Below are positions 33,986 through 46,736 of a stretch of 64,000 bases of DNA, piece after piece. A model generated the notes under the pieces. The model saw nothing but the letters and a program-made list of their open reading frames with translations. It ran no database searches and was not told the DNA's origin. Made by a program: the position numbers and the translations under genes. Source of the stretch: Ceratothoa steindachneri (Eukaryota; Arthropoda; Malacostraca; Isopoda; Cymothoidae); the NCBI GenBank assembly GCA_963969495.1, contig OZ018330.1, positions 68,309,936-68,373,935 on the forward strand, written 5' to 3'. Within the stretch, counting starts at the first letter, position 1; each line of letters begins with the position of its first letter.

Positions 33986-36332
33986 CTGATTGAAGTTCTT
34001 GATTACTTCATCTTATATAGTTTCGACAGTTCCGGATGCCAATTTGGGACAGTTAGTTTTGAAAAAACTGATTTCTTTTTTTTTAAAGCTCCTATTTTTT
34101 TTAATTTTCCAGATTTCGCTTTAACATTTAGAAATGATGTTTTGATTTTCTTACAGATGAATTATACTTTTTTTCCAGGAATTATGAAACTTGCAAGCAA
34201 ACAGTTGTAACTGTAGCACGGAGATATAGTTCTTATTTGTTACGGAATAAAAAGCCCGCGGGCTGGAAAATGCCAGAGAGTCTCGCAATGATTATCCTCT
34301 ACACCATCTAGGCTCTATTCACCTAATCTGCAGCTTTCGACTTTTTATTCTGGATGGTCGCCTGCCAGATCGGCAAGGGACCTGTCTGTCCCCGAGTTCC
34401 ACCGGAAGGAGAGGAACCTGTTGTCCTTTTCTTACTCTTTTTAGGTTAAGAGGGGGGGAGGAGAACCTTCTTATCTCTAACCACAGAAAGGTCTCCAAGG
34501 TCAGACGAGCTAGCTTAAACTATGTTCCTCTCCGAAATTTGGAATTCAATGAAGTCTTTCCTTTCATGACATTTGGGGAGGGGGCACGTCAGGTACCATT
34601 TCTACATCAGGGGTAGCTTCCAGATGGCTATCCCCCAAAGTTTCTGGATTCATGACCACAAACGTCATTGGAGCCGGCATGCCGACCTCCATTTGGAAAA
34701 GGGGGAGCGGGAATGTCTGATCAAATCAAACCCCTCTAAACGAGTTAAAACAGCTCACCTGCCCCCTTGGTGGTCGTCAGGAACCGATGCGGCAAATACT
34801 CTGCCTTGCCTTTTCTTGGCAAGCCCTGAGCAAGCAAAAGGGCCTCTAGTAGAGAGTCGTTCGGAGGCAATTCTACAAAAGGGATTAATGAGGAAACCCC
34901 CGAACCCGTACCCAAAGGACAGGAGAAAAGCCATCTCCGCTAAAAGACTCTTGGATAGGCCCCTGAGAAAGCACAGGCGTGACTTCATTAAAACAGATTA
35001 AAGTAGAGGAGAGTGACTTCAAGAGATGTAATGGGCAGTCCCACGATTGTTGAAGGGAAACCTTTTTACCAATTGGAAGTGGTAAAAGGGGAGCCTTTCC
35101 CCGAGTCCAAGATGGACAGTCGTTCATTGCGGGGGTTTTTTACACTCACTGGCCCAGCACGTGGCGCTTTTACTTTAACTCCCACGTGGGATCTTCCTAA
35201 TGAGACATCTTGCGTGCCCCGGCCGATATCGCTATGAGAAGCAGTATTCGACTTAACTGTCACTCTTTTGCAACTACGGACCAAATCCTACTGGTGGTGT
35301 AGTAGGCAGGTCAGAGTAGCTGATTCGACTTGGAGGCAGTCATTTGAGTGGTCTGGGTCACCACACGAGAGATCTGCTGTATGATGAAGTGTTAATAGAG
35401 AGGGCAGTAGGATATTTGGACAATAAATGAGGTGGAAAAATGGGCAGTAGTTGTGGAAAAGGTGTATAATGGGACCGGGGAACCGCACCAGTTTTTTACA
35501 AACCTGGGCTCAGAGTGGAGCTTCCCTCAGTGGTCGAGTTCTTCATTGCGGGGAATAGGGGTGGGAGGACCAGCTGCTCATCTAAGTAGGAAGTTTAACA
35601 AAAGACAAAGGGTACCTCGCTGTTATGGAGTCGGGCCAGGAGGTGGTCTTTCTTCTGCAAGTTTCAGTTATATCAAGAGGATTCACTCCCCACCCTACCC
35701 AGGCTACAACAGCTACCTTATTGCGGATACAGAAAACATTGAGGAACTAGACGTAGAAAAACGGTGGGTTTTGAAGGAGAAGGGGGAAACGCACCGGCTT
35801 CCTCATCCCTCATCAAAGAGTTCAAGTTAACCCAGTGAGCGGACCTTCCTCTCTTGCAGTCGGACCAGAAATACGTGCTGCTTCTCCAGGTAGTAGGTGC
35901 AACAAGCTACACATGATACCCTACTGCAGGCTATATCAACACTGCATCAAGAACAAAGACTTCCGTCTGAAGATGCCTCTGGCGTCCGTTCTCTCTTCTG
36001 TCTATAGTAGTAGACTCGGTTTTGCATCGTATGTGAAGGTAGCAATACCATAGGTAAATTCAATACTCCAAATATTTGGGAAAGGCAAACTATGTTGTTT
36101 AGGATTCACGCCGAGAGTGCCAATGCGATTATTTATAAGTGTTCGGGTGTCAATCTAGAAACGGTGCAAAGAGTAGAGTTGGATGAGTCAGAATGTGATT
36201 CTGAGAGTATGGCGGCTCGAAAACCTCACTTTGAGCGTTCTGATACGAAAATAAACACAAAGTTTGTCCCAGTCATTAGCCCTTAGTCAGACTCTAAAAA
36301 CATTGTATCGGTTATACCTGAAATGACTGTAA
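33986..36332. other. GC-richer block with unidentified ORFs
   Basis: From about 34250 base composition rises and several plus-strand frames are open: 34573-35001 (142 codons, basic, Pro-rich), 35432-35830 (132 codons, with YGVGPGGGLSSASFSYIKR) and 36092-36286. None shows a domain I know, and stops separate them. A short 35835-35900 piece is bounded by CTCTTGCAG and GTAGTAGG, which could be splice sites. They could be exons, an unknown retroelement or chance. Confidence 0.25.
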
Positions 36333-36352
36333 ATATATATATATATATATAT
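36333..36352. repeat. Short (TA)n, left part
   Basis: Ten TA units that stop where the LTR-like insertion candidate begins. Confidence 0.9.
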
Positions 36353-37393
<1,041 letters not shown>

Positions 37394-37859
37394 CCAAAAA
37401 AGTACAGTAGCGTACGTGTAACTATAGGGATAAAACCACAGTAATAGGACTAATTTTATATGCGAAACCAGGTTTCGACAGAGACATCCGTCATTATCAA
37501 TCGCTAGTGAACAAGTGAGATACAGAAGTTGCTTAACGTGCAAACACACAAATAAGTGGCGCTAAGGTGGATTATGAAAGAATTTGTCGGCATTTTTGAG
37601 AAACAGAAGTATGAGTTTATGTCTTACAATTATATACATCGACGCTTAATTGAATCGGCACTTATAAAAGAAATTCCCAACTTTAATACTTTCCGACGGA
37701 CAAAATAATACTAATACCTTAATAAGCAAGAAATTTATACTTCCGTTTCTCAAAAGTGCCGACACATTCTCGCATAATCCACCTTAGCGTCACTGATTTG
37801 TATGTTTGTACGTTAAGCAACTTCTGTATCTAACCTTTTCACTAGCGATTGATAATGAC
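37394..37859. mobile_element. Penelope-like foldback: inverted terminal repeats around a GIY-YIG tail
   Basis: 37490-37615 is repeated in reverse complement at 37738-37859 (shared landmarks: GCTAAGGTGGATTATG and AGATACAGAAGTTGCTTAACG). Between them, the plus strand at about 37633-37710 encodes ESALIKEIPNFNTFRR and a stop, the typical C-terminus of a PLE GIY-YIG domain. The left arm carries a hammerhead-like motif on the minus strand (37472-37500). The right arm continues after the solo LTR, at 39168-39241. Confidence 0.75.
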
Positions 37860-39167
37860 TGTCGTAGAATGGACTCTCGACGATATACCATATATAACTA
37901 TTCGTTGAGGGAACTTCTTTAATTATCTTTAGAGTGCGTTGATGTCTGGCGGGCCGATATTATGTATCTTCGATATGCTTAAGAAGTGGAACTGAGCTCA
38001 AGGATAATAAGAATTGCCTATCATTAATAAAATAGAGTTTTATTAATAATAACTATCAACAATACGTAAAACGGAAAATATTGACATAAACAGAGAATGG
38101 AAAGGGTCGTGGGGGCTCGGGCTAATCCGAGGATTAAAGGATTTAAAAAGGTAAAACAAATATAGAGTTAAAGGAATGGGATGGTTCGCTAAACCATTTA
38201 AAGCACAGGATAGAATTGACAAAAGGGTTAAGTACTCAAAGGTGACGTTTGGCTTACGTAACTTTATACTAGTGGTGCAGTGGAAGGCGACGTGAAGGAA
38301 TTTTCGGTCCGCTGGCGAGTTCCAGCCAAAGGGGGGAGGGAATAAAAGGATCCTGACGTGGCGTCTTGAGAATGAGAACCGTTTCTCGACGAACGGCTTG
38401 AAGAACAATGGCTGTTCTACGTTGTTCTCTTCTGAACAACAGGGGGGTGAGAACCGTCTCTTGTCTACGGGCTCAAGAACAATGGCTGTTCTAATGTTGT
38501 TCTCCTCTGAACAACAAGGGGGAAATGTGAGAACCGATTCTTGGCGAACGGACTCAAAAGAACAATGACTGTTCTACGGTGTTCTCTTCTGAATAACGGG
38601 AGAAGGGTGATCACCGTCTCTTGTCTACGGGCTCAAGAACAATGGCTGTTCTAACGTTGTTCTCTTTCTGAACAACGAGGGGGAAGCCTTGAGGACTTGG
38701 CGTCACGAAAGGCTCGAACCTTTGGCACTCAAGGGATATTGTCCTCCTTCTGGACAAGTGATGGTGAATCTCGAGGTCGAGGTCCCTTGGCGCACAAAGG
38801 GAGAGAGGGTCGTGGTGATGTTTAGCGACGAAAATCTGGATCTCCAATCTCATCTTAGTGGTAAAGTTTCCATCTAAATAGTCGAGACACTCCCTTGGCG
38901 TGGGGGACAATGGAGTGGGAGCTTTGAGGGAATGCACAGCCGAGGCTGGGAACAATGCCTTATCTGCCCATAAGCCTAACTCAATCTGGCGAGGTCGGCG
39001 TATGGGGGGGAACGGGGGGGCAATAACCTCCTTGTTTAAACATTGACATCCGGTGGCTGTGATAAGGCGCCAAGCTTCGAAGCGAAGATGCACGTGGGAG
39101 CATCGTGGTATTAAAATAATATGTGATAGGAGTTAAAACTAACGCTGCCTCAACCCATTCTATCACA
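37860..39167. mobile_element. Solo LTR, copy A (1308 bp), target duplication ATGAC
   Basis: Begins TGTCGTAGAATGG and ends CCATTCTATCACA; the ends are imperfect inverted repeats (11 of 13) with TG...CA limits. ATGAC occurs at 37855-37859 and 39168-39172. No internal retroviral-type coding region is present, so it is a solo LTR left by recombination. It carries four ~79-bp tandem units (from 38372, 38450, 38529 and 38608) with GAGAACCGTCTCTTGTC and ACAATGGCTGTTCTA. The uninterrupted target sequence is visible in the inverted arm near 37472-37500. The retroelement superfamily cannot be told from an LTR alone. Confidence 0.9.
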
Positions 39168-39241
39168 ATGACGGATGTCTCCGTCTAAACCTGGTTTCGC
39201 ATATAAAATTATTCCCATTACTGTGGTTTTATCCATATATA
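39168..39241. mobile_element. Continuation of the PLE terminal repeat right arm
   Basis: ATGACGGATGTCTCCGTC and CCTGGTTTCGCATATAAAAT mirror the left arm at about 37424-37490 in reverse complement. The sequence is cut at a TA by the mariner element that starts at 39242. Confidence 0.85.
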
Positions 39242-40541
39242 CGAGGGGCGGTCAATAAGTTTTGCGAATCGGTAGAGCAAAACAGAGGAAGGGGGATGGC
39301 TGCTTGTGGGGGTGTTAGGAGAAGTTATGACAAGTCAGGACCTGCAGCCGCACGCTTCTGCCTCGTCTATTTAAGAAGCAGTAGCTGATCGCAGATCGTT
39401 AGTCACAAATTTTTCAACAATGGAGAAGGTTGAGCACCACGCAGTGATCAAATTTTTGACCAAGGAAGGCAAGAATGCAAAAGAGATCCATGAACGCATG
39501 GATGCAGTGTACACCGACGCCGCCCTTTCGTATGCAACAATTGCTCGCTGGAATAGGGAGTTCCGCCATGGTCATGAGTCCCTTAAAGATGGCCCCCGTC
39601 CAGGACGCCCGTCAGACTTCATCAACGAGAATAATGTAGCCCGTGTAGAGAGGATGATCCTCGAAAATCGACGGGTGAAGGTCAAAGAAATGAGAGCGAG
39701 AACTTGGAATATCACATCGAAGTGTTATCAACATCATTCACGACAATTTGGCCATGACCAAGGTCTCTGCCTGTTGGGTCCCTAGAAACCTCACGCCCCA
39801 TGATCGACTTGAAAGTCATCAAAGTTCGGTGATGCTGCTGCTCCTGTACAACCGAGACCCTGCGAGATTCGAGTCACGCATAGTGACAGGTGGTGAAACG
39901 TGGGTCCTATATTGGGATCCCGAGACCAAGCTCGAAGGCATGGCCTGGAAGCACAGGGGCTCTCCGACCCCCATCAAGTTCTGGATCAACCCCCAGCCGG
40001 GAAGATCATGGCCACCATCTTCTGGGATTCGGAGGGAGTGTTGATCGTGGACTATGCGCCTCGTGGAAGGACCATCACAGGCCAATATTACGCCGAGGAA
40101 CTGGCTGGGTTGAAGAAGTGCATCCGTCAGATGCGGCGCAGCGAGTTGACACGCGGTGTCCTGCTCCTCCACGACAAGGCTTCATGTCCACAAGGCCAGA
40201 GTTGCACAAGTTGCCCTGCGCGAGTGCGAATTCGAGGAGCTTAAACCCCCCCCCCCCCCCTACAGTCCAGATGTGGCCTCTAGCGACTACTTTTTATTCC
40301 GCCAGCTCAAGGCTGCACTGCGTGGACGCTGGTTTGGGGACGATGAATATGTCCAGCTCGCCGTCCAGGAGTGGATTGAACAGCAGTCGGGAGATTTCTG
40401 GTTGTCGGGAATTCGAAGCCTCGGGGACAAGTGGCGCAAGTGCATTGAAATTGAGGGTAGTTATATTGAAAAATAATAAAACACTTTTCCTCATATCTCG
40501 TTTCCTTATATCCGAATTGCAAAACTTATTAACCGCTCTTC

Positions 40542-40543
<2 letters not shown>
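39242..40543 (+). mobile_element. Mariner element, full length (1302 bp)
   Basis: Left end CGAGGGGCGGTCAATAAGTT; the right end, reversed, is CGAAGAGCGGTTAATAAGTT. TA flanks both sides (39240-39241 and 40544-40545). About 1.3 kb is the normal mariner length, so the element is structurally complete, but its gene is dead. It landed where a PLE terminal repeat met a (TA)n array: sequence left of it belongs to the PLE and sequence right of it is the TA run. Confidence 0.95.
39420..40476 (+). pseudogene. Mariner transposase (DD34D family), inactivated
   Basis: A cut-and-paste transposase. The start ATG at 39420 opens an N-terminal helix-turn-helix part (HAVIKFLTKEGKNAKEIHER, REFRHGHESLKDGPRPGRPS). 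Later frames give ACWVPRNLTPHDRLESH, VTGGETWVLYWDPETK, ATIFWDSEGVLIVDY, GVLLLHDKA and PYSPDVASSDYFLFRQLK, then CIEIEGSYIEK and a stop at 40474-40476. The first catalytic aspartate (TGDETW in the family) is Gly (codon 39892-39894). At least three frameshifts, near 39715, 40000 and 40185, and a poly-C run at 40245-40260 also break it. Confidence 0.95.

Positions 40544-40600
<57 letters not shown>
40544..40600. repeat. (TA)n array
   Basis: TA run immediately after the mariner 3' end and immediately before the PLE tail. Confidence 0.97.
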
Positions 40601-40607
<7 letters not shown>

Positions 40608-41085
40608 TGAGAAATTCTAGAGCCGATGTAACATTATTTAATTATCCACACAGCGTTTCGAAAACTGAAAGTTTTCATCTTCAGGCTAAAATACGATATA
40701 ACTAAATTAATACATAAAAAAGAAAATACGAACAAGCGGACGTCAATAGGACATTAAATTGCTCTGAAAATGACTAAATATAAAAAACTAATAAAATGTA
40801 GATTAAGATAAAAACTTTAAGCAGAATAAACAACATTTTTTTTAATCGACAAAAAAATAATAAGTTTTAAATTTGTTTAAAATACAGGATAACTAAAATT
40901 AATATGAAAAAGAATATACGAACAAGCAGTTATCAAAAAGACATTAAATTGCTTTGTAAATGATTAAATATAAAAAAATTAATGACCGACGAGTATATTA
41001 AAATACTTTAAACAGAAAACACAAATGTCTTAAAATTTATCATAAAAATAAGTTTTAATTTTTTTAAATTTAAAAATTAATTAAA
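40601..41085 (-). mobile_element. Penelope-like 3' terminal region with a ~195-bp tandem duplication
   Basis: Contains the hammerhead-like motif (40655-40684, minus strand). Beyond it, 40687-40880 is duplicated at 40881-41075 (AAAATACGATATAACTAAAT against AAAATACAGGATAACTAAAA, both with GACATTAAATTGCT). AT-rich with no ORF; classification rests on the terminal motif. Confidence 0.55.
40655..40684 (-). ncRNA. Hammerhead-like ribozyme motif
   Basis: On the minus strand: CTGAAGA, T, then GAAAAC-TTTCA-GTTTTC as a perfect stem II, then GAAACG. The order of conserved blocks matches hammerhead ribozymes known from Penelope-like terminal repeats. Stem III would be very short, as in minimal PLE hammerheads. 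Activity is not testable by reading. Confidence 0.6.
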
Positions 41086-41109
41086 ATTGTAAGAGTAAAC
41101 AGCTTTTAC

Positions 41110-41212
41110 GGAATAAAAGTAATTATATAATATTTTTAATGTTCTATAATTACTTTTATGTAATCAATGTAATTATAGAACATTAAAAATGATCTATAAT
41201 TACTTTTATTCC
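41110..41212. repeat. Foldback (MITE-like) hairpin
   Basis: Arms of ~44 bases, starting GGAATAAAAGTAATTATA and ending TATAATTACTTTTATTCC, are near-perfect inverted repeats around a ~15-base loop. No gene. Confidence 0.85.
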
Positions 41213-41284
41213 GAACACATTGTCACAGAGCAAAAGCAATAACAAATATGTTCGCTAAAAATAGAATTGAATCTTAGGGTCCTT

Positions 41285-41660
41285 GGCCCAGAAATTAGCT
41301 AGATTTGAACCCAATAAAGAAATTGTGGCTTATATTCAAATTGGCAGTTAATAAACAAAAGTTATTAAATTGTAAACAGTTGCGGTGCTTATTGAGCAAA
41401 AAGGGAGAAAGATCAGTCAAGAGATCATCACAAATTTGGTCTCTAGAATTAAGTCACTCCGGAAGAATAAGGTACATTATTGTGCATCTTGGCTGCACGC
41501 ATCAATTGACTGTATTTATCAATAAAATGGGCTTGAGACCTAAATTTGAGCCCATTACAGCTTAAAATTATGATACAAACATATTAAAACAAAATTCGTT
41601 TGATTAGTTCTATTAATTTTCTTATATGCAAAAATGAAGTCCAAAATTTTGGTCTTGACT
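41285..41660 (+). pseudogene. Tc1-like transposase C-terminal remnant and 3' end
   Basis: LDLNPIKKLWLIFKLAVNKQ matches the Tc1 block SPDLNPIENLW, which contains the third catalytic residue; here the Glu is Lys. The frame continues to about 41565 in degenerate form. The following noncoding stretch ends in GTCCAAAATTTTGGTCTTGA next to TATATA, resembling a Tc1 terminal repeat. A related remnant is at 60791-60916 plus 62658-62760. Confidence 0.75.
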
Positions 41661-41663
41661 ATA

Positions 41664-41750
41664 TATATAGAGAGAGGGCGGGAGAGAGAGGGAGAGAGAG
41701 AGACAGAGGGAGAGAGAAAGAAAGAAAGAGCGGGAAGGGGAGAGAGAACC
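41664..41750. repeat. (GA)-rich simple repeat
   Basis: TATATATAGAGAGAGG passing into GAGAGA/GAAAGA units. Confidence 0.9.
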
Positions 41751-41800
41751 AAGGAAACAGAAAACAGATATATTCTTCTAATTTATTTAACACTCCAACG

Positions 41801-41825
41801 TTTCGAGGGCCATCCTCATCATCAG
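41801..41825 (-). ncRNA. Hammerhead-like PLE end motif
   Basis: Minus strand: CTGATGA, T, GAGG-ATGGC-CCTC as stem II, then GAAACG. Of all copies here this is the closest to the canonical CUGAUGA...GAAA core. A diverged sister lies at 43334-43361 on the plus strand, at the far end of the PLE between them. Confidence 0.65.
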
Positions 41826-42249
41826 GGTACTAAAGATATATTCGTATTGTGTAATCAGACATTTTAAAACTTGTAGGTATGCAGTAATGAGCAATGAAAC
41901 AGATGAAGTTTGTTAATTGAGGGGGGAGCTTTCAAAGTGTATAATAATAATTCAAGGATGCGTACGTCGTGTAGGATGTTTGAAGAGGAAAATAATGAGA
42001 CTTGGTCGATCTCTACCTGAGCTTCATCATGGAGTCTCTTTGTAGAATGGTCGGGATTGTCCAGTAGGAGACCGATCTCATCACCTTCCAGCGTGCTGTT
42101 CAACTCTCATATTAAGACTTTTCTCTTCCTCATAACATTTTTGGGGCTTTGAACACCGTCAATTTCATTCTCTTCTTGTATATTCTTACTTCAATTCCTA
42201 CTTCCTATTTAATAATAAGCTTTACCTACAAAATGAAGAAAGGGTTGGG

Positions 42250-43340
42250 ACAAGACTTACCCTAGAACCAACCTTTGCAAATAAGTATATTTCTGTGCTT
42301 CCATGAAGCTTCCTGGCTCCAAATATGCCAACAGGAATCGTCTCCTGTCTTTTATCATGTTCTGTAAAGAAGAATGCCCTCAAATTTCTGCATTTTTTTA
42401 ACTACCGGTAACTAAACATAAAATTCACAATCGGATTAGAAAACAATGCCTACCTATCCTATTTAAACATCACCTGTGTGTTTTTCTCTATCGTATATCG
42501 CAAGGCTACCTTCACTGACCTAGGAACCAGCATTGTTAGATATATTCTTCGTTCGTTTAAACTAAACTCTATTGGTAATCTTTTTCATAGAGCCCTTAAG
42601 ATCTGCTCTACTTAAAAATTATATCACGAAGTGTTCTCTTTTTTAAAGAAAGTTTTCCAAGAAACTAGATTCCATAGATCTTTAATGGACAACCTCATGA
42701 GGAAGTACCTAGACTGTTAGGTTAATCATCCTGTAATTAAATTCACAAGCAATAAGATAATCCACTTTTAGTTAGTACCCTTCTTTGATCCACAAACCTC
42801 TAAAATAACCATCGCAATCTGCTCCATAATATAGAAGCGCTTCCTTTTTTGATCTAAAGATATTCACACATAATAGCTATATGCTCAGCTCACTGTTTCG
42901 TTACATTAATTGTTTGCCGTTCTTCTCTCATCTATCATTTCAAGTGTTCATCGTGCAACGTAACCTACATCTACTCAACAAGCTGAACCCTTAATTCGAG
43001 ATATAAACAGTACGCTGCAAGGTCATGCAGAACAGGTCTCTCGCTAGACAAACCCGACCATCCTACAATAAGACTCTATGCTGGAACCTGTAATTCTCGG
43101 GTAAGGATCGATCAAGACTCATTAATTTTCTATGCAAATGACCTGCACGACCTACACATCCTTGAATCATTATACATTTGGAAAGCTAAACCCCCTCAAT
43201 AACCAAATTTCATCTGTTCCGTTGCTCGTTACTGCATACCTGCAAGATTTTAAATGTCTGATTAAACCATATAGATACTCGTATATTGTATCGCCTAAAT
43301 TAGCTCTCCTTATGTTATTTTCATTTTCAGTACAGTGATG
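42250..43340 (+). pseudogene. Penelope-like element: RT end and GIY-YIG endonuclease, broken
   Basis: PLE proteins join a reverse transcriptase to a GIY-YIG endonuclease. In shifting plus-strand frames this has the RT tail (NAYLSYLNITCVFF, VYRKATFTDLGTSIVRYIL, LMDNLMRKYLDC), then the endonuclease (FKCSSCNVTYIYST for the C-x2-C and YIG blocks, with YIG changed to YIY) and the closing LHILESLYIWKAKPPLNNQ. Many stops. 41831-42249 upstream is probably more of the same element but is not readable. The hammerhead-like motif at 43334-43361 follows directly. Confidence 0.8.
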
Positions 43341-43361
43341 ATGAGGATGGCCCTTTGAGAC
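43334..43361 (+). ncRNA. Hammerhead-like PLE end motif (diverged)
   Basis: GTGATGATGAGGATGGCCCT then TTGAGAC. Collinear with the 41801-41825 motif, but the first C is G and GAAAC reads GAGAC, so it is probably inactive. Confidence 0.5.
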
Positions 43362-43384
43362 AGATCTGAGACAGTTGGAATAGC

Positions 43385-43600
43385 TCACTTGAACATCTCT
43401 CTCTTTTTTACTCTCGTAGCAAGTGAAGGGTTCAAGTGATTCGATATTTGGGAAGATAAAAAACCTAACGAACAGACAAAGTTACCTAACATTTTTTAAT
43501 AGTATCAAACCGGATAAAGAAAGGACTGATTATAGCCCAAAAGAATATATTTCCAAAATATTAAACATTCCCTCTGATGCGAAAACTTTTCTAACCATCC

Positions 43601-43603
<3 letters not shown>
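43385..43603 (+). pseudogene. PLE N-terminal region fragment, cut at a (TA)n
   Basis: The plus-strand frame ends SDAKTFLTIPLY and then runs into the TA array. The same stretch in the PLE at 44148 reads KLKRFRTIPLYFHKDD, so the fragment corresponds to the region before RT. It follows the 3' end of the previous PLE, consistent with the partial tandem arrangement known for PLEs. Confidence 0.5.

Positions 43604-43674
<71 letters not shown>
43604..43674. repeat. (TA)n array
   Basis: 71-base TA run. Confidence 0.97.
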
Positions 43675-44382
<708 letters not shown>

Positions 44383-45257
44383 TTGTGTTGAGAAATAAGT
44401 TCTTGCGGTTTTATCAAATTTATTCATTACCATTAACAATTTTAGAAAAACTACATTTTAATTGATAACAATATGCAATTTAATCAATAATGTATTCTCC
44501 GTTGTTATTTACGACTTCTTCCCAACGTTCAACTAGTTTTTCGATTTCTCTGCAATAAAAATCTCTGGATTTTGACTCTAAGACTTCGGCTAACCAGGTT
44601 CTTAATTCTACATCAGTATTGAACGAAACGCCGCGCAAATTGTTGGAGAGCGATCGGAACAGAGGGAAATACGATGGAGCCAAGTCTGGCGAATATGGAG
44701 GATGCAGCAGGATTTCCCAATTAAGCGTTTGGATGGCGTTTTTTGTTACATTGGGAATGTGAGGAAGAGCATTGTCGTGTTGCGGAAGGACTCTATAACG
44801 TCGATGAGGTCGCTTTTCACGAATAGCTTCGGCGAGTCGATACATTTGTTGAACGTAGAGTTCTGCATTGACAATCTCGTTGTTTGCAAGGAGCTCATAA
44901 AGAATGATGCCTTCACAATCCCACCATACACACAGCATCGTTTTTTTTTCAGCAGTGATGATGTGGTGAAGAAATCTGTCCTTATATCCACGAGTAGCCT
45001 TGTGACGAGCAAGCAAACCTGCGGCAATCGTGGAGCGTTGAAGTTTGTTGCTTTCGCTCCAAGCATGCGGAACCCATGCACTGAGTTTTTGAACTTTCCC
45101 CATCGAATGAAGGTGATTCACTATAGTTTTCTGATCACACGCCAGTTGTACAGCAAATTCTCTAGTCGATTGACGAGGATTTTCATGAAGAAGGTCGTTC
45201 AATCGATCTTCATCCAACTTAATGGGGCAACCAGAGTGGTCTTCGTCATTAAGATTG
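44383..45257 (-). mobile_element. Mariner element, 3' half (continues at 46737-47160)
   Basis: Terminal repeat at this end TTGTGTTGAGAAATAAGTTC; the far end (47160 backward) is TTAGGTTGAGGAATAAGTTT. TA at 44381-44382 and 47161-47162. Without the LTR and its duplication the element is about 1.3 kb, the normal mariner size. Confidence 0.92.
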
Positions 45258-45289
45258 TGTCGTAGAATGGACTCTCGACGATATACCAT
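44480..45289 (-). pseudogene. Mariner transposase, C-terminal two thirds
   Basis: The minus-strand frame contains LNDEDHSGCPIKLDEDRLND, the second helix-turn-helix (TREFAVQLACDQKTIVNHLH), WVPHAWSE and TMLCVWWDCEGIILYELL, then QHDNALPHI and PPYSPDLAPSYFPLFRSL, ending NNGEYIID and a stop. About 45 residues that normally include the first catalytic aspartate are deleted (ITAEKKTML). The third aspartate is missing (LAPSY in place of LAPSDY). Its first ~32 bases in frame (45258-45289) are really LTR sequence; the N-terminal third lies beyond the LTR. Confidence 0.95.
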
Positions 45290-46736
45290 ATATAACTATT
45301 CGTTGAGGGAACTTATTTAATTATCTTTAGAGTGCGTGGATGTCTAGGCTGGCCGATATTATGTATCTTCGATATGCTTAAGAAGTGGAACTGAGCTCAA
45401 GGATAATAATATTGCTATCATTAATAAAATACAGTTTTATTAATAAAAACTATCAACAACACACAAAACGGAAAATATTGACATAAACAGAGAATTGGAA
45501 AGGGTCGTGGGAAATCGAGCTAAACCGGGGATTAAGAGATTTAAAAAGGTAAAACAAATAAAAATTAAAGGCATGAGATGGTTAGCTAAACCATTTAAAG
45601 CACAGGATAGAGTTGGCAAAAGGGTTAAATATTCAAAGGTAACGTTCAGCTTACGTAATTATACTTGTTGTGCAGAGGAAGGCGACGTGAAGGCATTTTC
45701 GGTCTGCTGGCGAGTTCCAACCGAAGGATGGGGGGGAGGGAATTAAATGATCCTGACGTGGCGTCTTGGGAATGAGAACCGTTTCTTGACGAACGGCTTG
45801 AAGAACGATGGCTGTTCTACGTTGTTCTCTTCTCAACAACAGGATGGGGGGGGGGTGAGAACCGTCTCTTGTCTACGGGCTCGAGAACAATGGCTGTTCT
45901 AATGTTGTTCTCTTCTGAACAACAAGGGGGAAGGGTGAGAACCATTTTTTGGCGAACGGGCTCAAACGAACAATGGATGTTCTACGTTGTTCTCTTCTGA
46001 ACAACAGGGGGGGGGAAACCGTTTTTTGTCAACGGGCTCGAACGAACAATGGCTGTTCTAACGTTGTTCTCCTTCTGAACAACAGGGGAAAGGGTGAGAA
46101 CCGATTCTTGGCGAACGAACTCAAAAGAACAATGGCTGTTCTAGCGTTGTTCCCCTGCTGAACAACAGGGGAGGGGGGGGTGAGAACCGTTTCTTGTCAA
46201 CGGGCTCAAAAGAACAATGCCTGTTCTAATGGTGTTCTCTTTCTGAACAACAGGGGAAGCCTTGTGGACTTGGCGTCACGAAGGCTCGAACCTTTGGCAC
46301 TCAAGGGATATTGTCCTTCTTCTGGACAAGTGATGGTGAATCTCGAGGTCGAGGTCCCTTGGCGCACAAGGTGAGAGTGGGTCGTAGTGATGTTTCGCGA
46401 CGAAAATCTGGATCTCCAATCTGATCTTAGTGGTAAAGTTTCCAAATAAATAGTCGGGACACCCCCTTGGCGTGGGGGACAATGGAGTGGGAGCTTCGAG
46501 GGAATGCACAGCTGAGGCTGGGAACAATGCCTTATCTGCCCATAAGCCTAACTCAATCTGGCGAGGTCGGCGCATGGGGAGAACGGGGGAAGATAAACCT
46601 CTTTGTTTAAACATTGACTCAGGTGGCTGCGATAAGGCGCCAGGCTTCATTGCGAAGATGCGCGTGGGTAGCATCGTGGTTTTAAATAACATGTGATAAC
46701 GGTTGAAATTAAGCGGCCTCAAACCGTTCTATCACA
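45258..46736. mobile_element. Solo LTR, copy B (1479 bp), target duplication GATTG
   Basis: Same family as 37860-39167, with the same start and end. GATTG lies at 45253-45257 and 46737-46741. It is longer because it has six ~80-bp tandem units (near 45774, 45858, 45935, 46014, 46095 and 46181) against four in copy A. It contains AATAAA near 45425. It is inserted in the mariner transposase gene. Short ORFs inside are not genes. Confidence 0.93.

Noticed and set aside
39890..40705. 271-codon plus-strand ORF
   Set aside because: Out-of-frame reading of the mariner gene that continues into (TA)n and a PLE tail; composition is Pro/Ser-rich and ends in Ile-Tyr repeats.
44702..45265. 187-codon plus-strand ORF
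   Set aside because: Antisense shadow of the mariner transposase on the minus strand.
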